In this document: positions 24,180 to 37,720 of the stretch, piece after piece | Position numbering within the stretch: the first letter of the stretch is position 1 | Layout of the letters: every line of letters starts with the position of its first letter | Origin: Monosporascus cannonballus | Lineage: Eukaryota > Ascomycota > Sordariomycetes > Xylariales | Assembly (NCBI GenBank): GCA_004154925.1 | Contig: QJNS01000187.1 | Location: 94,484-158,483, forward strand | Direction of reading: 5' to 3' | DNA: 64,000 bases | Notes under the pieces: model-generated | Databases searched by the model: none | What the model was told of the DNA's origin: nothing | What the model saw: only the letters and a program-made list of their open reading frames with translations | Made by a program: the position numbers and the translations under genes

Positions 24180-27100
24180 ATAATAAGAAACGTTAATAAT
24201 CTTATTACTTTGAAAATACGAATCGGAACGTATTAGTATACCGCAATAATGGATTACGGAATTTTGGGCAGGAATTATATTGCACTAGATATGGTTAATA
24301 AGTTCAAATTATTATAAAAATATAAGTTAAAACTTTATATAGCGACGAATATCGAAAATTAGAAATTCGTTTACGATAACGGAAAAATTATACGCGAAAT
24401 TAATTACCTTAAGATTTTTGTTAAAGAACGATATTAGATAATTAATTTCGATATTATTCCATTCGGGAATTACGATATGATTTTAGGATTATTATACATA
24501 TGTTAGTACGGAATTTTAATTAACGGTGGAACTGGTTAAGTAAAATTCGTTTTACTTCTTATTAATAAATTAAAAAAAATTTTAACGTTTGATCGATAAT
24601 AACGACAAATATAAGTATAAGGATACGATAGAAACCTTATTACTCAAAGGAATAAAATATAAAAAAGAAAATAGGTATTAAAAAAAGTACGACGTATCGT
24701 TATTATTATTAAAGCAAAATTAAAGCAATTGAATAACGATCTGGAATAATAAGAATAATAACCCGAAAGGTTAAAAAATTTAATTAATATATTACTATAA
24801 TATTATAGATACGAACAGCTTTTTAAAAAGAAACTTGATACGAAATTATTAGAATATAACGAATAAGATTATGAAATAATTTTTAAAGAAGGATTTTCGA
24901 CGAAGTTTTACCTTATTTATAACCTTAATGGAAATAAATTACGCACTTTCAAAAAATTTTGAAAGATCGGTTATAAACAGGATAAATTCGACCTTTGAAA
25001 TTACCAATAAGATATCTTATGTTTTTCGTATTAAGAAAAATAAAAAATTGCGACTTATGGTTAACTATTGACAATTAAATAACGTTATTATTAAAAATTA
25101 AATACCATTATTTTTAATTATGGAAATAAAAGATTGATTTTACGAAATTAAATAGTTCATAATATTCGACTTTAAAAATAAATATAACCTTATTAAGATT
25201 AAAAAAAGATAAGAATAAAAAATAACTTTCAAAACAAAATACGGATTATTTAAGTATTTAGTTATATTAATAGGATTTACGAACGTACCAGCAACTTTCC
25301 AACGAATAATTAATTACGTATTACGAAAATACCTCGATATTTTCGTCGTTTGTTATTTCGATAACATTTTTATTTTCTTAAAAATAAAAAAAGCACATAT
25401 AAAATACATTTATAAAGTTTTCCAAACTTTATAAAATGTAAAGTTACTTATTAATGTAAAAAAGAATTAGTTCCATATATAGGAAATGGAATATCTGGGA
25501 TATATTATTACCCCGGGACATATTAGGATAAATCTCAAGAAAATCGTTACAATTACAAAATGGCAGACGCCAACAACGGTTAAGGAAATATAAACATTCC
25601 TTGGATTTACTAACTACTATAGGAAATTTATTCGAAACTTTAGTAAAATAGTTATACCCCTAATAAATCTTACGAAAAAAGGAAAAGAATTCAAATAAAC
25701 GCCAGATACGGAAAAGATATTTCAGAATATTAAGGATGCGATTACTAGCGAACCAGTACTAATTATATACGATCTAAACCGCCTCGTTAAATTAAAAACC
25801 GATATTTCGGATTACGTATTAAGCGTAATAATCGGATAATAAGATAATTAAGGCAAATTGTACCTTATTATATTCTTTTCGTATAAGTTAAAAGGAGCCG
25901 AATTTAATTATAATATTCTAAATAAGAAATTTATAGCTATTATTATGGCATTTCGAGAGTTTAGGTATTTCTTAAAAGGAAACTTATACCAGATTAAGGT
26001 TTATACGGATTATCAAAATTTTACCCGATTTACTATAACTAAAGAACTTATAAAATAATAATTAAAATATGCGGAAACATTGGCGAACTTCGATTTCGTT
26101 ATTATTTATAAGACAAAATTAAAAAACGGCAAAATAAATATTTTAAGCAAGCGACTAAATTTCGAAAAAAAATTAATTAAAGTTAATTATATAATTTTCG
26201 CTATTACCGCAGAAAAATATTTACGCTTACGATAAATTACGACGATTCGAGTAATATTTTTCGACATATATTAAAAGATCTAATAATATAATAACTGTTT
26301 TCCAGAAAACTAATAAACGGATAAAATATAAGTTCTAGAAAAATACCAAAAGGATTTAATACGAAAAATATACGAATATTAATTATATAAATATCTAGGA
26401 ATTTACAAAACCTTAAAACGATTTCGACATATATATTTTTTTTAAAAATAAAATTAATGATATAAAAAATCATACGGCAATACGATATTTACGCCAGAGC
26501 AAAGACTCGACGATATAAGCCTTACAGAAAGTTATAGCCATTATCAGTGGCAAAGTAACCATGGTATTTAGTTATATTTGATTTCATTATTAAGCTTTTT
26601 ATATCAGAAAATTTAGTTACCGGAATATATTACGATAACATTTTCGTAATCGTCGACCGATTTACGAAATTTTCTTATTTTTTGCCATATTATAAGGATA
26701 CAGACGCCGAATAATTAGCATATACTTTCTTTAAATATATTTTCAGCATATACGGATTATTAATGGAAATTATATTAAATGAAAGATTAATATTTGTATT
26801 TAAATTTTGGCAAGACCTTATAATATAAATCGGCCTAAATCATAAGTTATCTAACGTATTTAAATCTTTGATAGATAAATAGATAAAACAAATAAATTAA
26901 ACCTTGGAAATTTACTTATGATATTACATTAATTATGAACAAAATAACTAAGTTAAGAAACTATTAATTACATAGTTAACTTATAATATCAGCTATTACG
27001 AAAGTATTAAGATAATATTTACGAACGTAAATTTTGGTTTTATTCTAAAAGTTTACAAAAAAATACGTAACGATAATTTAATTAATATTAAAATAATTTT

Positions 27101-27600
27101 TACGTTAAAATAATTACGATAATTATATTAAGAAATAAAGATAAAATTGGAATTCGTACGGAATCAAATAAATAAGTATTATAATTAAAAAAGGTTAAAA
27201 GGATTAATTTTCGAAAAAGGGAAAATGGTTTTCCTTGCCGCCAAAAACATTTAAATAAAGCGACCCAGCAAAAAATTCGATTTCAAATATATCGGTCTAT
27301 ACAAAATTGCCAAGAAACTTTTAAAAAATAATTATTAATTGGAATTCTTACCAAAAGTTAAATTTCATTGAATTTTTTACGTTTTTTTATTCGAATTAAC
27401 AGAAAATATAATTAAAATATATACGATATAAGACGATATAAAAGTAAAAGACGAATAAGCGTAAAAAGTAGAAAAGATATTCGAAATGCAAAAATAAAAC
27501 GGATTTACCCAGTACTTAATTAAATGGAAAAAATACCCGGATTCCGAGAATACCTAAGAACCCGCCAAAAATCTTATTGGCGCTTAACGCCTGTTAAAAA
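24180..27600 (+). pseudogene. Pol relic of copy E (RT, RNase H, integrase, chromodomain)
   Basis: The reverse transcriptase catalytic motif reads YFDN at 25354-25365 where active enzymes have YxDD, so the second catalytic Asp is Asn, as a G-to-A change would give. The RT connection reads [14 protein letters not shown] (about 25600-25640), and RNase H includes FREFRYFLKGN and VYTDYQNF (about 25940-26030). Integrase core remnants run through FVIVDRFTKFSYFLPYYKDT near 26650. The chromodomain reads YLIKWKKYPDSENT near 27510-27560. Stops are frequent, mostly where Trp or Gln is expected. Confidence 0.88.
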
Positions 27601-28244
27601 ACTTTTACTAATAACGACGGAACCACCGGATATAATTATGTCTTAATTAATATTTTTTAGCGGCTAAGTAACGCCGGGCAGCTTAAGGAAGGGAACCAGG
27701 GCGGCTAAGGAAACCTTGGCGTTAGCTTACTTTTGACGTTCCTGCTTTTTTAATTCCTTTAGCGATTATAATTCTTATTGTACCATTTTAACCCCTTTTG
27801 AACGAAAAAACGTTTTTTGTTTTCGAAAACGGATTAACCGCGTAATAACTTCGTTTATTTCTTATTAGTAACGTTTTTGCAATTCTAGAAAACGTTTTTT
27901 CGTAAGTACCTTTTTATATTTTAAACGTTAATTTTCGGCACGAATATTTTTTAATAAGGATAAGAGAACGCCGTTATTATTATAGGGATAATTACGTTTA
28001 ATATACGCCTTGCATTTGGAAACATTTTTTATTATTTCGCATTTTTAGCCCTTAGAAAAATACAAGGAATATGGTATAATTTTAAAACTGAAATCGTCAA
28101 AGATAAAAAGCAGATTTTGACGTCGCGTAATGGACGAAAAAAATCTAACGACGGATTTTAATAACGCGGGTCGATATCTTAAGGAAAAGATTTACTAAAA
28201 GAAAAAAAAATCTTAAAGACAAAATTTAGGGAAAAGGGAAATTA

Positions 28245-28625
28245 TGTTATAACCTAAGTTAGCTGGGCCTGCGAAAACGGTCCAGCCAAGATCACAAAGC
28301 TACGTTAATTCAGGGTTACGTAATTAATGCTTAACGGGTTTTAATTAAGTACGACTGAGTACGACTAAGCAGCATTAAGTAATTGTTCGGCAAGGCTTTA
28401 TTGAGCAGAGGTAAGCAGTAATAAAGAAATTAGGATATATACGTTCATTATTTCCATAATTTAGATAGTTTTAGCTTGCAATATAATATCGTTACCCAAG
28501 GTACTTTTGGCATTACGAAACGTGATACGTTATTGTATTTATTGCTCAGATTCCCACGATATTCCTATTAACATAAACCCGTCGACTTAAGGTTTAATAG
28601 TTGGCTAAATCCCATAGCCGTCATA
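28245..28625 (+). repeat. 3' LTR of copy E
   Basis: It starts TGTTATAACCTAAGTTAGC and ends CCCATAGCCGTCATA, 381 bp. The core is the same as in the 5' LTR. The target duplication TTGCT follows at once. Confidence 0.88.
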
Positions 28626-29282
28626 TTGCTTAAACTTATTATTTTTTTGGCTGTAGATATATTTATACGCTCATATTATGCTTATTGCAGCTTAGTACTT
28701 TGTTATATTCTTTGGTCGGATTTTTCCCAATACGAAAAATGTATGGCGCGAAATTAGGGCCTTTGCGTCGTTAACGGTTTTTCTACTTTTTAGCTTGAAA
28801 AGTTCGTTTCCAATTATTTTAAGATTAAAACGAAACTTAAGAAAATTAAAAAGAAAACGAAATAAGCGTAAGTTAAAATTTGCCGTTTTCGAAAACCAAA
28901 AAAATTATAGGCCGATCGTATAATACGTATGTTATCTCGAAATTTCTAATACCTAGAGGAGTTGGATAAATTAGAATGTCAAGAAAAATAGACCGAACTA
29001 AAGGCTATCACGGCCATATCGACAGAGACCGCGTTTCCTCTTAACTAGGCCAACCTTAAGTTTATCGACTAGTCGTCTATTAATTGGTCGTTTATTGACT
29101 GGGGGGTTTTTAACCTTGCTAACCTTGACGTTACTGGTGAAAATTCTTTAGCAGGCGCTGAGCGCCTATAAGATTTTTAACAGGTTCCTAGATATTTTTA
29201 AAATCCGGGTGCTTTTTTTATTTAATTAGGTATTAGGTAAGTCCGTTTTGTTTTCGTATATTAAGGATTTTTTCCACCTTAT

Positions 29283-29489
29283 TGTAAGATAATGGACAGC
29301 TATGAGCTGAGGTAAGATGATCTCCGACTAGTCGTAAAGCAGATTTCAAGAAGTAAGTATATTAGATTACTTCTATCTAGCATTTCCTACTAGCTGCTAG
29401 ATGGTGGATTTATATTAGTAAGTGGGTCGGTGGCTAATCGGTGACTGGTCGGCTACCAGCCTTATCCTTATAGGGGCTGTATTCTCACA
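29283..29489 (-). repeat. Solo LTR (207 bp), Copia-type ends, in copy C
   Basis: Read on the minus strand it begins TGTGAGAATACAGCC and ends ATTATCTTACA. Perfect 5-bp duplication CTTAT at 29278-29282 and 29490-29494. It splits the region just behind the chromodomain of copy C. It is GC-balanced, unlike the host. An open frame at 29422-29658 that runs out of it is accidental. Confidence 0.8.
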
Positions 29490-30599
29490 CTTATATAATT
29501 ATTCGTTTTTTATTACTATATTATTTTGCATCGTATGTAGTTTAATTGTATTTACCGTTAATTCGAGTAAAAAACGTAAAGGATTAAATAGAGTTTGGCT
29601 TTTAGTAAAAATTCCAATTGGTAGTTATTTTTTAAGATTTTTCGGCGATCTTATATAAACCGATATATTTGAAATCGAATTTTTTGCTAGGTTTCTTTAT
29701 TTAAATATATTTGGTAAAAAGACTTTTTTTTCGAAAGTTAATCTTTTTAATCTTTTCCGGTTATAATATTTATTTATTTGATTTTCTATGAATTCCAGTT
29801 CTATTTTTATTTTTAATATAATTATAGTAATTATTGCGACGTAAGGATTATTTTAATATGAATTCGATCGTTATCGCGTATTCTTCTGTAAATTTTAAAA
29901 TAAAACCAAAATTAACGTTTGCAAATATTATTTTAATGCTTTTATAATAATTAGTTTTAATACTAATTATGCTATTAGTAATTTTTGAACTTAATTATTT
30001 TGTTCGTAATTAATATAATATCGTAAGCAAATTTTCAATTTTTAGTTTATTCGCTTTATTTATTCGTCCGTCTAAAGTTGAAATACGTTAAATAATTTAT
30101 GATTTAAGTCGATCTGTATTATAAGGCTTTATTAAAACTTAAATGTAAATATTAATCCGTTGTTTAAAATAATTTCAATTAATGATCCGTATATATTAAA
30201 AATATGTTTAAAAAATATATATATTAATTATTCGGCGTTTATGTTCTTAAATTATGGTAAAAAAAAATAGGAAATTTTTGTAAATCGATCGACGATAACG
30301 AAAATGCTATCGTAATGAACTTTTGTAACTAGATTTTCTGATATAAGAAATTTAGTGATAAAGTCAAATATAACTAAATATTATAGTCGTTCTGTAATTG
30401 GTAATAGCTATAACTCTTTATATGGCTTATGTTGTCGAGGTTTTGTTCTAGTATAAACATCGCATTGCTGGATTATTTTCTGTATCGTTAATTTTATTTT
30501 AGGAAAGGAATATGTACGTTAAAGCCGTTTTAGAGTTTTATGAATCCCTGGATATCCATATAACTGATCAGGCGCTAGTCAAAATAAATGGCGCACTAC

Positions 30600-31109
30600 T
30601 CTCAACTATCAGATATAGGGGATATCAGTTGTTGTTTTATTTGGCTAATTGCGTGCGTTCTCGTAACGCGTACCATTTTTGTGTAGCTTAGCAACGGAGT
30701 ATTGTGACGGCTAGGGGTTTAACCAACTATTAAACCTTAGTCGTACGGGTTTATGTTGGCAGGAGTATCGTGGGAATCTGAGCAATAGATACAGTAATCG
30801 TGTCACGTCTCGTAATTCCAAGGGTGCCTTGGGTAACGATGTTGTATTGCAAGCTGAAGCTATCTAGATTATGGAAATAATGAGCATATATATATCTTAA
30901 TTCTTCCGTCCTTGTCGAGCCTGGCTCTATGGGCTTTACGATCGATCCTGTCGAGCCATCACGTGACTCGACCCACATGGCTTAGTCATTTTCTTGTTGC
31001 GAACGTTTTCCGAGGCCGCAGCCTGTCGGGCCATAACAAGTATATATGTTCCGATCAGAGGGTGACCTTTCCGTATTTGGTGTGCTATAGTACATCTGGC
31101 TAGCTGATA
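30600..31109 (-). repeat. Copia LTR (left), interrupted by a Gypsy solo LTR
   Basis: The two halves, 30600-30702 and 31044-31109, join to give the same sequence as 36190-36358, which is therefore a ready-made empty site for the inserted solo LTR. Conserved words on both copies are CGTGCGTTCTCGTAACGCG and GTGTAGCTTAGCAACGGAG. Confidence 0.88.
30703..31038. repeat. Gypsy-family solo LTR inside the Copia LTR
   Basis: It starts TGTGACGGCTAGGGG and ends GGGCCATAACA, 336 bp. Perfect 5-bp duplication AGTAT at 30698-30702 and 31039-31043. The core type (GTCGAGCCTGGCTCTATGGG) is that of the left LTR of copy C. It is the least mutated member of the family here, so it is likely the youngest insertion in the stack, or it was too short to be mutated. 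Confidence 0.93.
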
Positions 31110-31269
31110 TATCCCTTTAACGCCTTGAAGTATTTAGGGCGTTAATTATCATTTTTCACTACTTTCTAAAGCTGCAATTATTTATTCCACTTTTCTTCCG
31201 GCGATTAAGTCCTCCTAATCAGTTAAATTCTTTTCTGATATTACCCGTAAAGTGTTTTTCTGCCGTTCG

Positions 31270-34200
31270 AAAGTTTTCGTAATATTTATTAGTCTTAGCT
31301 GCTTTTTAAAGTCCTTAAAAGCTTTTCGTAATAAAGCTTTCGTCAGTTTATTTGTTAGCATTTTATCTATAAGTATATAATATACTTTAATTAGGTTTTT
31401 TTTGTTATTTTTTGCAGTTAATAATTATATATATTAATATATTGAAATTTCGTTATAAAAAGAACGATATTTACGTTAATTGGCCGTATAATTTACAAAT
31501 TATCGTATTATATATTTAGCGGTCTCGTTTTTAATTTAACTCCCAGCTTTATAATTAGTCAAAAAGTAAAAAGGTTTTTTTTGACGGCCTATATAAAAAA
31601 TAATAATTCTATTTCGATTATGGAAATAATTATTATATTCTGTTTATTTATTTTTTACCGGATTATTTCTTTAAATAACTTAATAATATATATTTAAGAA
31701 TTTTTTCGGTTAATAATATTATTCGTAAAGAAAACGTCGTTCCATATATTTATCGAATCTTTATTGTCGAACTGCAAAACCCATATCTTAATTCCGATTA
31801 AGTAAAATATAATTCGATCGGCCGTTTCGTAATATACGGTATTAAGGTTTAAATTAAATCGTGCTAATCGGGATACGGCAAAAGATCTATCGAGTCGGGT
31901 ATTAACGATTACGTATAAAATCGAACTTATTTTTTTTAATATTTATTAACTGAATTTGGATTAGCTAAATTAGGGTTAAACAATAACTTAACGGTGGTTA
32001 TTAGCGTATTTGAAAAGTTATTCAGATATTTTTTGGGGATAAGATTAATTAGCTCATTTAAAAAGTTAAATTGGAATAACTAGATCTTCCGCTTAATACG
32101 GTTTCTAATTATTTCGATACCGTAAAACCACTAAAGGTTCTTATCTCTTAATAGGGCATACCGTTTTTTAATTTGTTAAATCGCCTAATTGACAAAATTT
32201 TAGGTTTTTTTAAGATATGTAATGATAATAGTATTAACGTAAAAAAAGAAAAAGTATTTTTTAACGAAAGAAATAATAGAGCTTATAAGGAACGAAATTA
32301 AATCCCAAATCTTTTTATTATAATAACGATAATATTTTTAAGCCGTGCAGGGTTTTTTTAATCCGTAAAACTTTATTACGATATAAATGCCCTAAAGGCG
32401 TTTTTATATATACGTCGTAAGGGACATTCGCAAAAACGAAAATATTAATAATATTATATTATTTAAGTTCCAAATTAAATCGGGCTGTAATAACAATTAA
32501 TATTCGGAGAGACCTTCCGGTAAATATGGACGTATATATATTATTATACGCTTTTTTTAGCTGTTAATCATTACGTATTATAAGTCGTATTTTGTACTTT
32601 TGTAGTTAACCGTTTTTGTTAAATTTGTAAACGTATACCTATATATATTTTAAAACCTATGTCCTTTTGGTAAAAAACTAATTAACGGTTTTTTAGAATT
32701 ATATATCCTTATAACTTTATAAGTAAGCTTTTTCGGCTTTTAAAAACCTTTATTTTAATGGATATATATTTAATTTTTATGGCCTTTCAGCAGTAAAGGT
32801 AAATTACGCCTATATACCCGGTTTTGCAATTTAGATATTTTTTCGTATGGCAATACATTAAAGCCTTTTTAATTAAGGCGGTATATATTTCGAGTAATTA
32901 ACTTCCTTAAATTTCCGCAATTTACCTACGGTTATCTAAAATTCCTATAAAGTGGGCCAACCGTCTTATATTAAAGGCGGTTTCCTATATCTTGTAATCG
33001 TTTTATATAATATTATTTCGGTACGGAATATATAGGAAGCTTACGTTTATAACTCGTAAAGTACTTGCGTTTTTTACTGTTATTCTGGGTTGAACAATAT
33101 AACAAAGTTTTAAAACTATTTTTATTTTTTCCGTCGACGTAATAATCGTAATAATTATTAAAGTAAACGCTGGAAGAAGAGATGGTTTAAGGGATGAGAA
33201 TAATTCGAATATAACGGTCGTATAAAGGTAATTAATCCTTTACGAATAAATTTATTTTTATTTATTTTATACGTTTTTTGCGTTAATGCCACTTTGTTTT
33301 AAAGTTTCCGGTCCAATCGGTAACTAAATTATTCCGCTTAGGTTTTCGTTTTCCTTTTATATATTATTATTTGGGTAGCTTATAGCCTGATTACGTATAA
33401 ATATTTATCGCAAAATACCTTATAATAGGTTTTCGCTAATATAAATAAGGTCGTTCTTAAAATCCTTAATATTTCTAAAAAAAAAAGTACGTTTTCGTTA
33501 AATTATATATTTTGAATAATAATAACTTTATTCGTTAAAAGGTTCTAAATTTCGTAAATATTCGTTAATCGGTAACCGACGAAATAATCGTTTTAAGCCT
33601 TTGGGTTTAACTTTTATTTTTTTTATTTTTTTCATAGCGGTTTTCGTTATAACATAGGCTATATAACTATAAGTTCGTAAGTAAGTTTATTATAGCTTGC
33701 GATTAAGCAATATCATACTGTTTTTATACGTTAGATAAATATAATAAATCTCGTATAGGCTTTGCCAAAAAAATCCGTATTTAACGGTGCGATTATATAA
33801 GTATATTGCCGCTTTAAGGATGTATACGATTAGAAATAAAGGTAACTTAATACCATTTCGCATAACGGTTGTTTTTTCCTTAATTACATCTCTTAAACGT
33901 TTTATATCCCCGTTCTGAGCTTAAATATAAAGTGTTAAATATTTTAATTTAATACTAAAAAAGGCGATTATAACGTATTTCGAAGTAAATAATTTTTTAA
34001 ATTTTCGTTAGTGTATTCGATTATGTATAGAAAAACTTTGTTTTGGTTTTTAAAAATGCTTAGAAAATATCGGAATATATTAATTAAGATGTTTTGTTTT
34101 CGGTTTTTAAAATAAATATTCCAAATTTAATTTAAGTATTTATCGGTAACGAATATTATGTATTTATATTTTTTCGGGTTTCCCTCGAAATCCGCAAAAT

Positions 34201-34300
34201 CGACGGCTATTTTTTGGCCTAATCGAAAAGTTTCTTTTTTCGGTATGCGATATATTTACTTTTTAACTTTTATTTTACCGTAAGCTTAATATTCGACCGT
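31270..34300 (-). pseudogene. Copia pol relic (integrase, RT, RNase H)
   Basis: On the minus strand the C-terminal end reads DKMLTNKLTKALLRKAF (about 31310-31380), the hallmark end of Copia RNase H. At about 32280-32480 the reverse transcriptase reads VYIKTPLGHLYRNKVLRIKK and then TLHGLKILSLL, the Copia LYGLKQSP-type block. At about 32200 the catalytic motif is YVNT in place of YVDD. Integrase and gag remnants should lie to the right, up to about 36000, but are too mutated for me to place. Confidence 0.75.
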
Positions 34301-36189
34301 TATAAAGCTTTTTAATTGTATCCTTTTTAAATAAAACGAAAGTTAAACGATTATTTTAAGGCCTAGATAACTTAAACGTAAATATTACGTTAGAAATTAT
34401 TATATCGATATTTTCGAAAACTAATTAATTAAATTTGTTTATTAACATAATAATAATTTAATTATATTTATTTGAATATAATTATTAATCATTTTATTAT
34501 CTTATTAATAGTTTTTTTTCTGAAGTTATCGGAATAATATCAAATTATATGCGAAACTTTTATAATGGGTTATATCGTATAAACGTAATATCCTTATATC
34601 GTTAAAGTTTTGAAATAATATATTTATTTTTCTGTAATTATTAATTAGGATAAAATTAATACTTGCGTATATTCCGTTGCCTTATATAGTAAGTTTATAA
34701 TTAAGGAACCTATTAATCGCGTTAAATATGTATATTATTAATTTTGAGTTTAGCATAAAAAGATTCCTTAAAAAGTAAAATAAAACGTTTATCGTATTGC
34801 GCGTATAATTAATTAAAAAAATACGTTAATACTTATCTTATTTTTTTGGAAGTTATTTAATTTTTAAGGTAATTAACTTTTCTATATTTTTCAATAACTG
34901 TTCGATTTTTTCCTTTAAGGATTAATTAAAAGTAAATTATTGGTAAATTAATTTTATTACTTTATTATCAAAGTAAAAACGCGTTAAGGCCTTATTAAAA
35001 ACATATAAAAATATTAAAGTAATATATAATAAGAGCTTAAATAAACCTTATAAAATATACTTTAAGTATTTAATTCGTTACGTTTTTTTATTAGCGTTTC
35101 GGTTCGAATAAGAACCTTTATAATTACTTCGTTTTTGTTTTCGTACCCGAATTTTCTCTTGCGGTTAGGGATTAATAAATTTAGCTTTTTCCTAATCAGA
35201 ATTATCCTGAAAAAATAGGTCTACCGGAATTTCATAAAAGGTTGGAAACGCTGCTTTAATATTTCGTAATATTAACAGAAAATAAATTATAATCTAATAA
35301 TTTAAAAAATTAATTGTTATTTTTTGGAAATTAATTATACCAATATTAATCTTGGCCTTTTTTATTATTTAAAACGGAATGGTCCATATTTTAACTATAA
35401 GGGTTAATATTATATATAGGTCGTTGATTTATATAATTATCGTTTTCGTTTTTAAAATATTATGTAGTTATTTTAAGGTTATAATTTTTTGTTATTTTAC
35501 GATTTATTCGTTTAACGTTTTGCTAAATTTCGAAACTTATTTTAATATTTCGCTATATTTTCGTTAAATATTAATTAAGAACTTGCTGTCGTATATCTTA
35601 TTAAATTCGGCTAACTTAATATATTATTTCTATACGTTTTTTCTAGAGAGGAAATTCGTTTTTCTAATTGCTAAAAATGTTAACTTTAAAACTTATTTCG
35701 TTAAGTTGTTAACGTTTTGATAGAAAATATCGTATTTTCGATCCTTAAAGATATATGCCGTAAATTTTTAATTATAGGCTTATTTGTTTTCGATCGTTAT
35801 CTTAAAGGTTTTGATTAGGTATCTTATAAAATTAATTTTTCGGTGGTTCTTCCGAACGATAAAAATAATAATAAGGTATTGGATCGCGTTATATAGCGAA
35901 TTCGTCTTTTGGGATAAAAGGTTATGTCGGGTTTTATTGGTTTAACAGATTACGGAAATAACTAATTAAAATCGATAAAGTCTCAAATATCAAGCGCGTA
36001 CGCTTTAAACTAGAATTCGCCCTTAAAGCGGTTCTAAACCTTAGGTCCTTTGTAAATAATTAAAAACGTTAACGGTACGGTCGTTATTATTAATATTAAA
36101 ATATATTAATAATTGTTATTGATATATAGCCTATATCGTTTTAACAACAGCTAATCAATAAATATATATACGAATTGAACGAATAAAAC

Positions 36190-36358
36190 TGTTAATTATC
36201 AGATATAAGGGATATCAGTTATTGTTTTATTCAGCTAATTACGTGCGTTCTCGTAACGCGTACCACTTTTGTGTAGCTTAGCAACGGAGTATATATGTTC
36301 CGATCAAAGGGTGACCTTTTCGTATTTGGTGTGCTATAGCATACCTGGCTAGCTGACA
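36190..36358 (-). repeat. Copia LTR (right), uninterrupted
   Basis: 169 bp, from TGTTAATTATCAGATAT to CTGGCTAGCTGACA on the plus strand. It contains CAACGGAGTATATATGTTCC, the empty-site form of the sequence that is split by the solo LTR at 30703-31038. Confidence 0.88.
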
Positions 36359-36389
36359 CCAACTAGCCTCCAAATACATCTAAATCATG

Positions 36390-37720
36390 ATGATTTCAAA
36401 CCTTCATAATCCAACAATATCAATAACGATCATATAATCTTTTTGCATCATTATAAAGAGCGATATATCGCGATTATAGTGAATTTTTTCCCATTCTGTT
36501 TCTTTAATTTCTTCCTCGTTTTTAAGTGATGATAAATACCGCTAATAATACGGCTAGAGCTAAGATTAGGGGGGCCAAAAAGCTTAATAATACCCTTAAC
36601 GTCGGCGCTTCAAATCGCTAAATCTTCAGGATATTCGACGTTACCGAGATTATAAGAAGGCGTTAAATAAAGGAAAATGTTCCTGATGTATTGCTTCAAG
36701 TCGAAAAAAAAACGCAAATTCGATGAAACATAAGTCGAACTTGTTAATCACTTTTATCACTATATATTTAACTCTTGGAATAACTACCGGCTAAGATGGC
36801 AGGCCTTCACAGAAAAGCCGGAGCAAATTCTTAGTATTTTATAAGTACTTTTAAAAGGGCCCTTAAACCGTTAGAGATTTATATTCGTCTCGAAACGAAA
36901 AAGCTTAGGCTTAATAATTCCACCAAAAATCACCGAGTGGAACGAGCCTAACGAGAATTAACCGGCGGTTATTAGGAGGACCTAAACTTCCTTACGAAGT
37001 TCTTTTCCGAAAATAAGATACATTTCGACTTTAGGAAGGAAGGCAGAAATAACGTTAAAAGGAAAGTTAAAAATTATAACGCGTAGTAGACCGTCGTTAA
37101 ATTCAACGTTACTATGGATTAGAAGAAACGCCGGCAAAAATAACGCCTTTAACAAATACTTTATTACGATCTTTCCTTTAAATACCACGAACAGAAGGTC
37201 TATTACGTTATGGGATTAATAACCGCGGATAGCTGGCGATTACCCTTCTATTAGTACGAAATTAAAAATCTCCGTAAGAAAATAACTTCGTCCAAATATA
37301 TCGAGATTATAAAGCGGGCGATGGTTTTCGCAGAACTTTACTTTGGCTGTAAGGACCTGATTATATAGCAGGATAGCGATATAAGCCATATTTCGAAAGC
37401 TACAAAGCAGTAGCTCCAAAAAAAAGAGCTCTATCGCTATCCAAAACGTTTACAATAGCCTCGAAACGAACCTAATCGAAAGTACTATTAAGAAGGTTAA
37501 GTCTTATATTACGAATAACCCTTATATTAACATACCGCAGCTTATAAGACTAGCTAAAAAGGGGTGGAATATAATAAATAAGGGGCGGCAGAAGGTTATA
37601 TTTAAATCTATGGTACAACGGTAGAAAGATATGATTTGTAATAGAGGATAACGTATAACCTATTAAATTAACGCCTGAATTTATCATATAAAGTATTTTT
37701 AAAGGCATTATCTCAATCGT
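36390..37720 (+). pseudogene. Tc1/mariner-type (DDE_3) transposase relic
   Basis: Plus-strand fragments in changing frames and with stops. QQDSDISHISKATKQWLQKK at about 37360-37420 matches the second catalytic Asp region of Tc1-type transposases. SLETNLIESTIKKVKSYI (about 37460-37515) matches the SPDLNPIE-type block with the third acidic residue. QLIRLAKKGWNIINKGRQKV follows (about 37540-37600). The N-terminal DNA-binding part is not readable. Confidence 0.7.

Larger units (their letters stand above)
21892..28625 (+). mobile_element. Ty3/Gypsy chromovirus copy E, complete, inserted in copy C
   Basis: A full-length plus-strand element of 6734 bp with LTRs of equal length (381 bp each) and a perfect 5-bp duplication TTGCT at 21887-21891 and 28626-28630. 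Gag, protease, reverse transcriptase, RNase H, integrase and a C-terminal chromodomain follow in standard order, all with stops. A long non-coding stretch of about 650 bp separates the chromodomain from the 3' LTR. It lies in opposite orientation to its host, copy C. Confidence 0.92.
30600..36358 (-). mobile_element. Ty1/Copia retrotransposon relic, inserted in the Tc1-like element
   Basis: Direct terminal repeats: 30600-31109 (with a solo LTR inside) and 36190-36358. Without the insertion both are exactly 169 bp. Read on the minus strand the LTR begins TGTCAGCTAGCCAGG. Coding remnants run on the minus strand from gag on the right to RNase H on the left, and the net length is about 5.4 kb. 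The flanks ACTAC (left) and CCAAC (right) are not a clear duplication. Many stops. Confidence 0.85.

Noticed and set aside
29422..31103. Open frames 29422-29658, 30751-30978 and 30912-31103
   Set aside because: The first runs out of a solo LTR into Gypsy DNA and the other two lie within the solo LTR at 30703-31038. No protein features.
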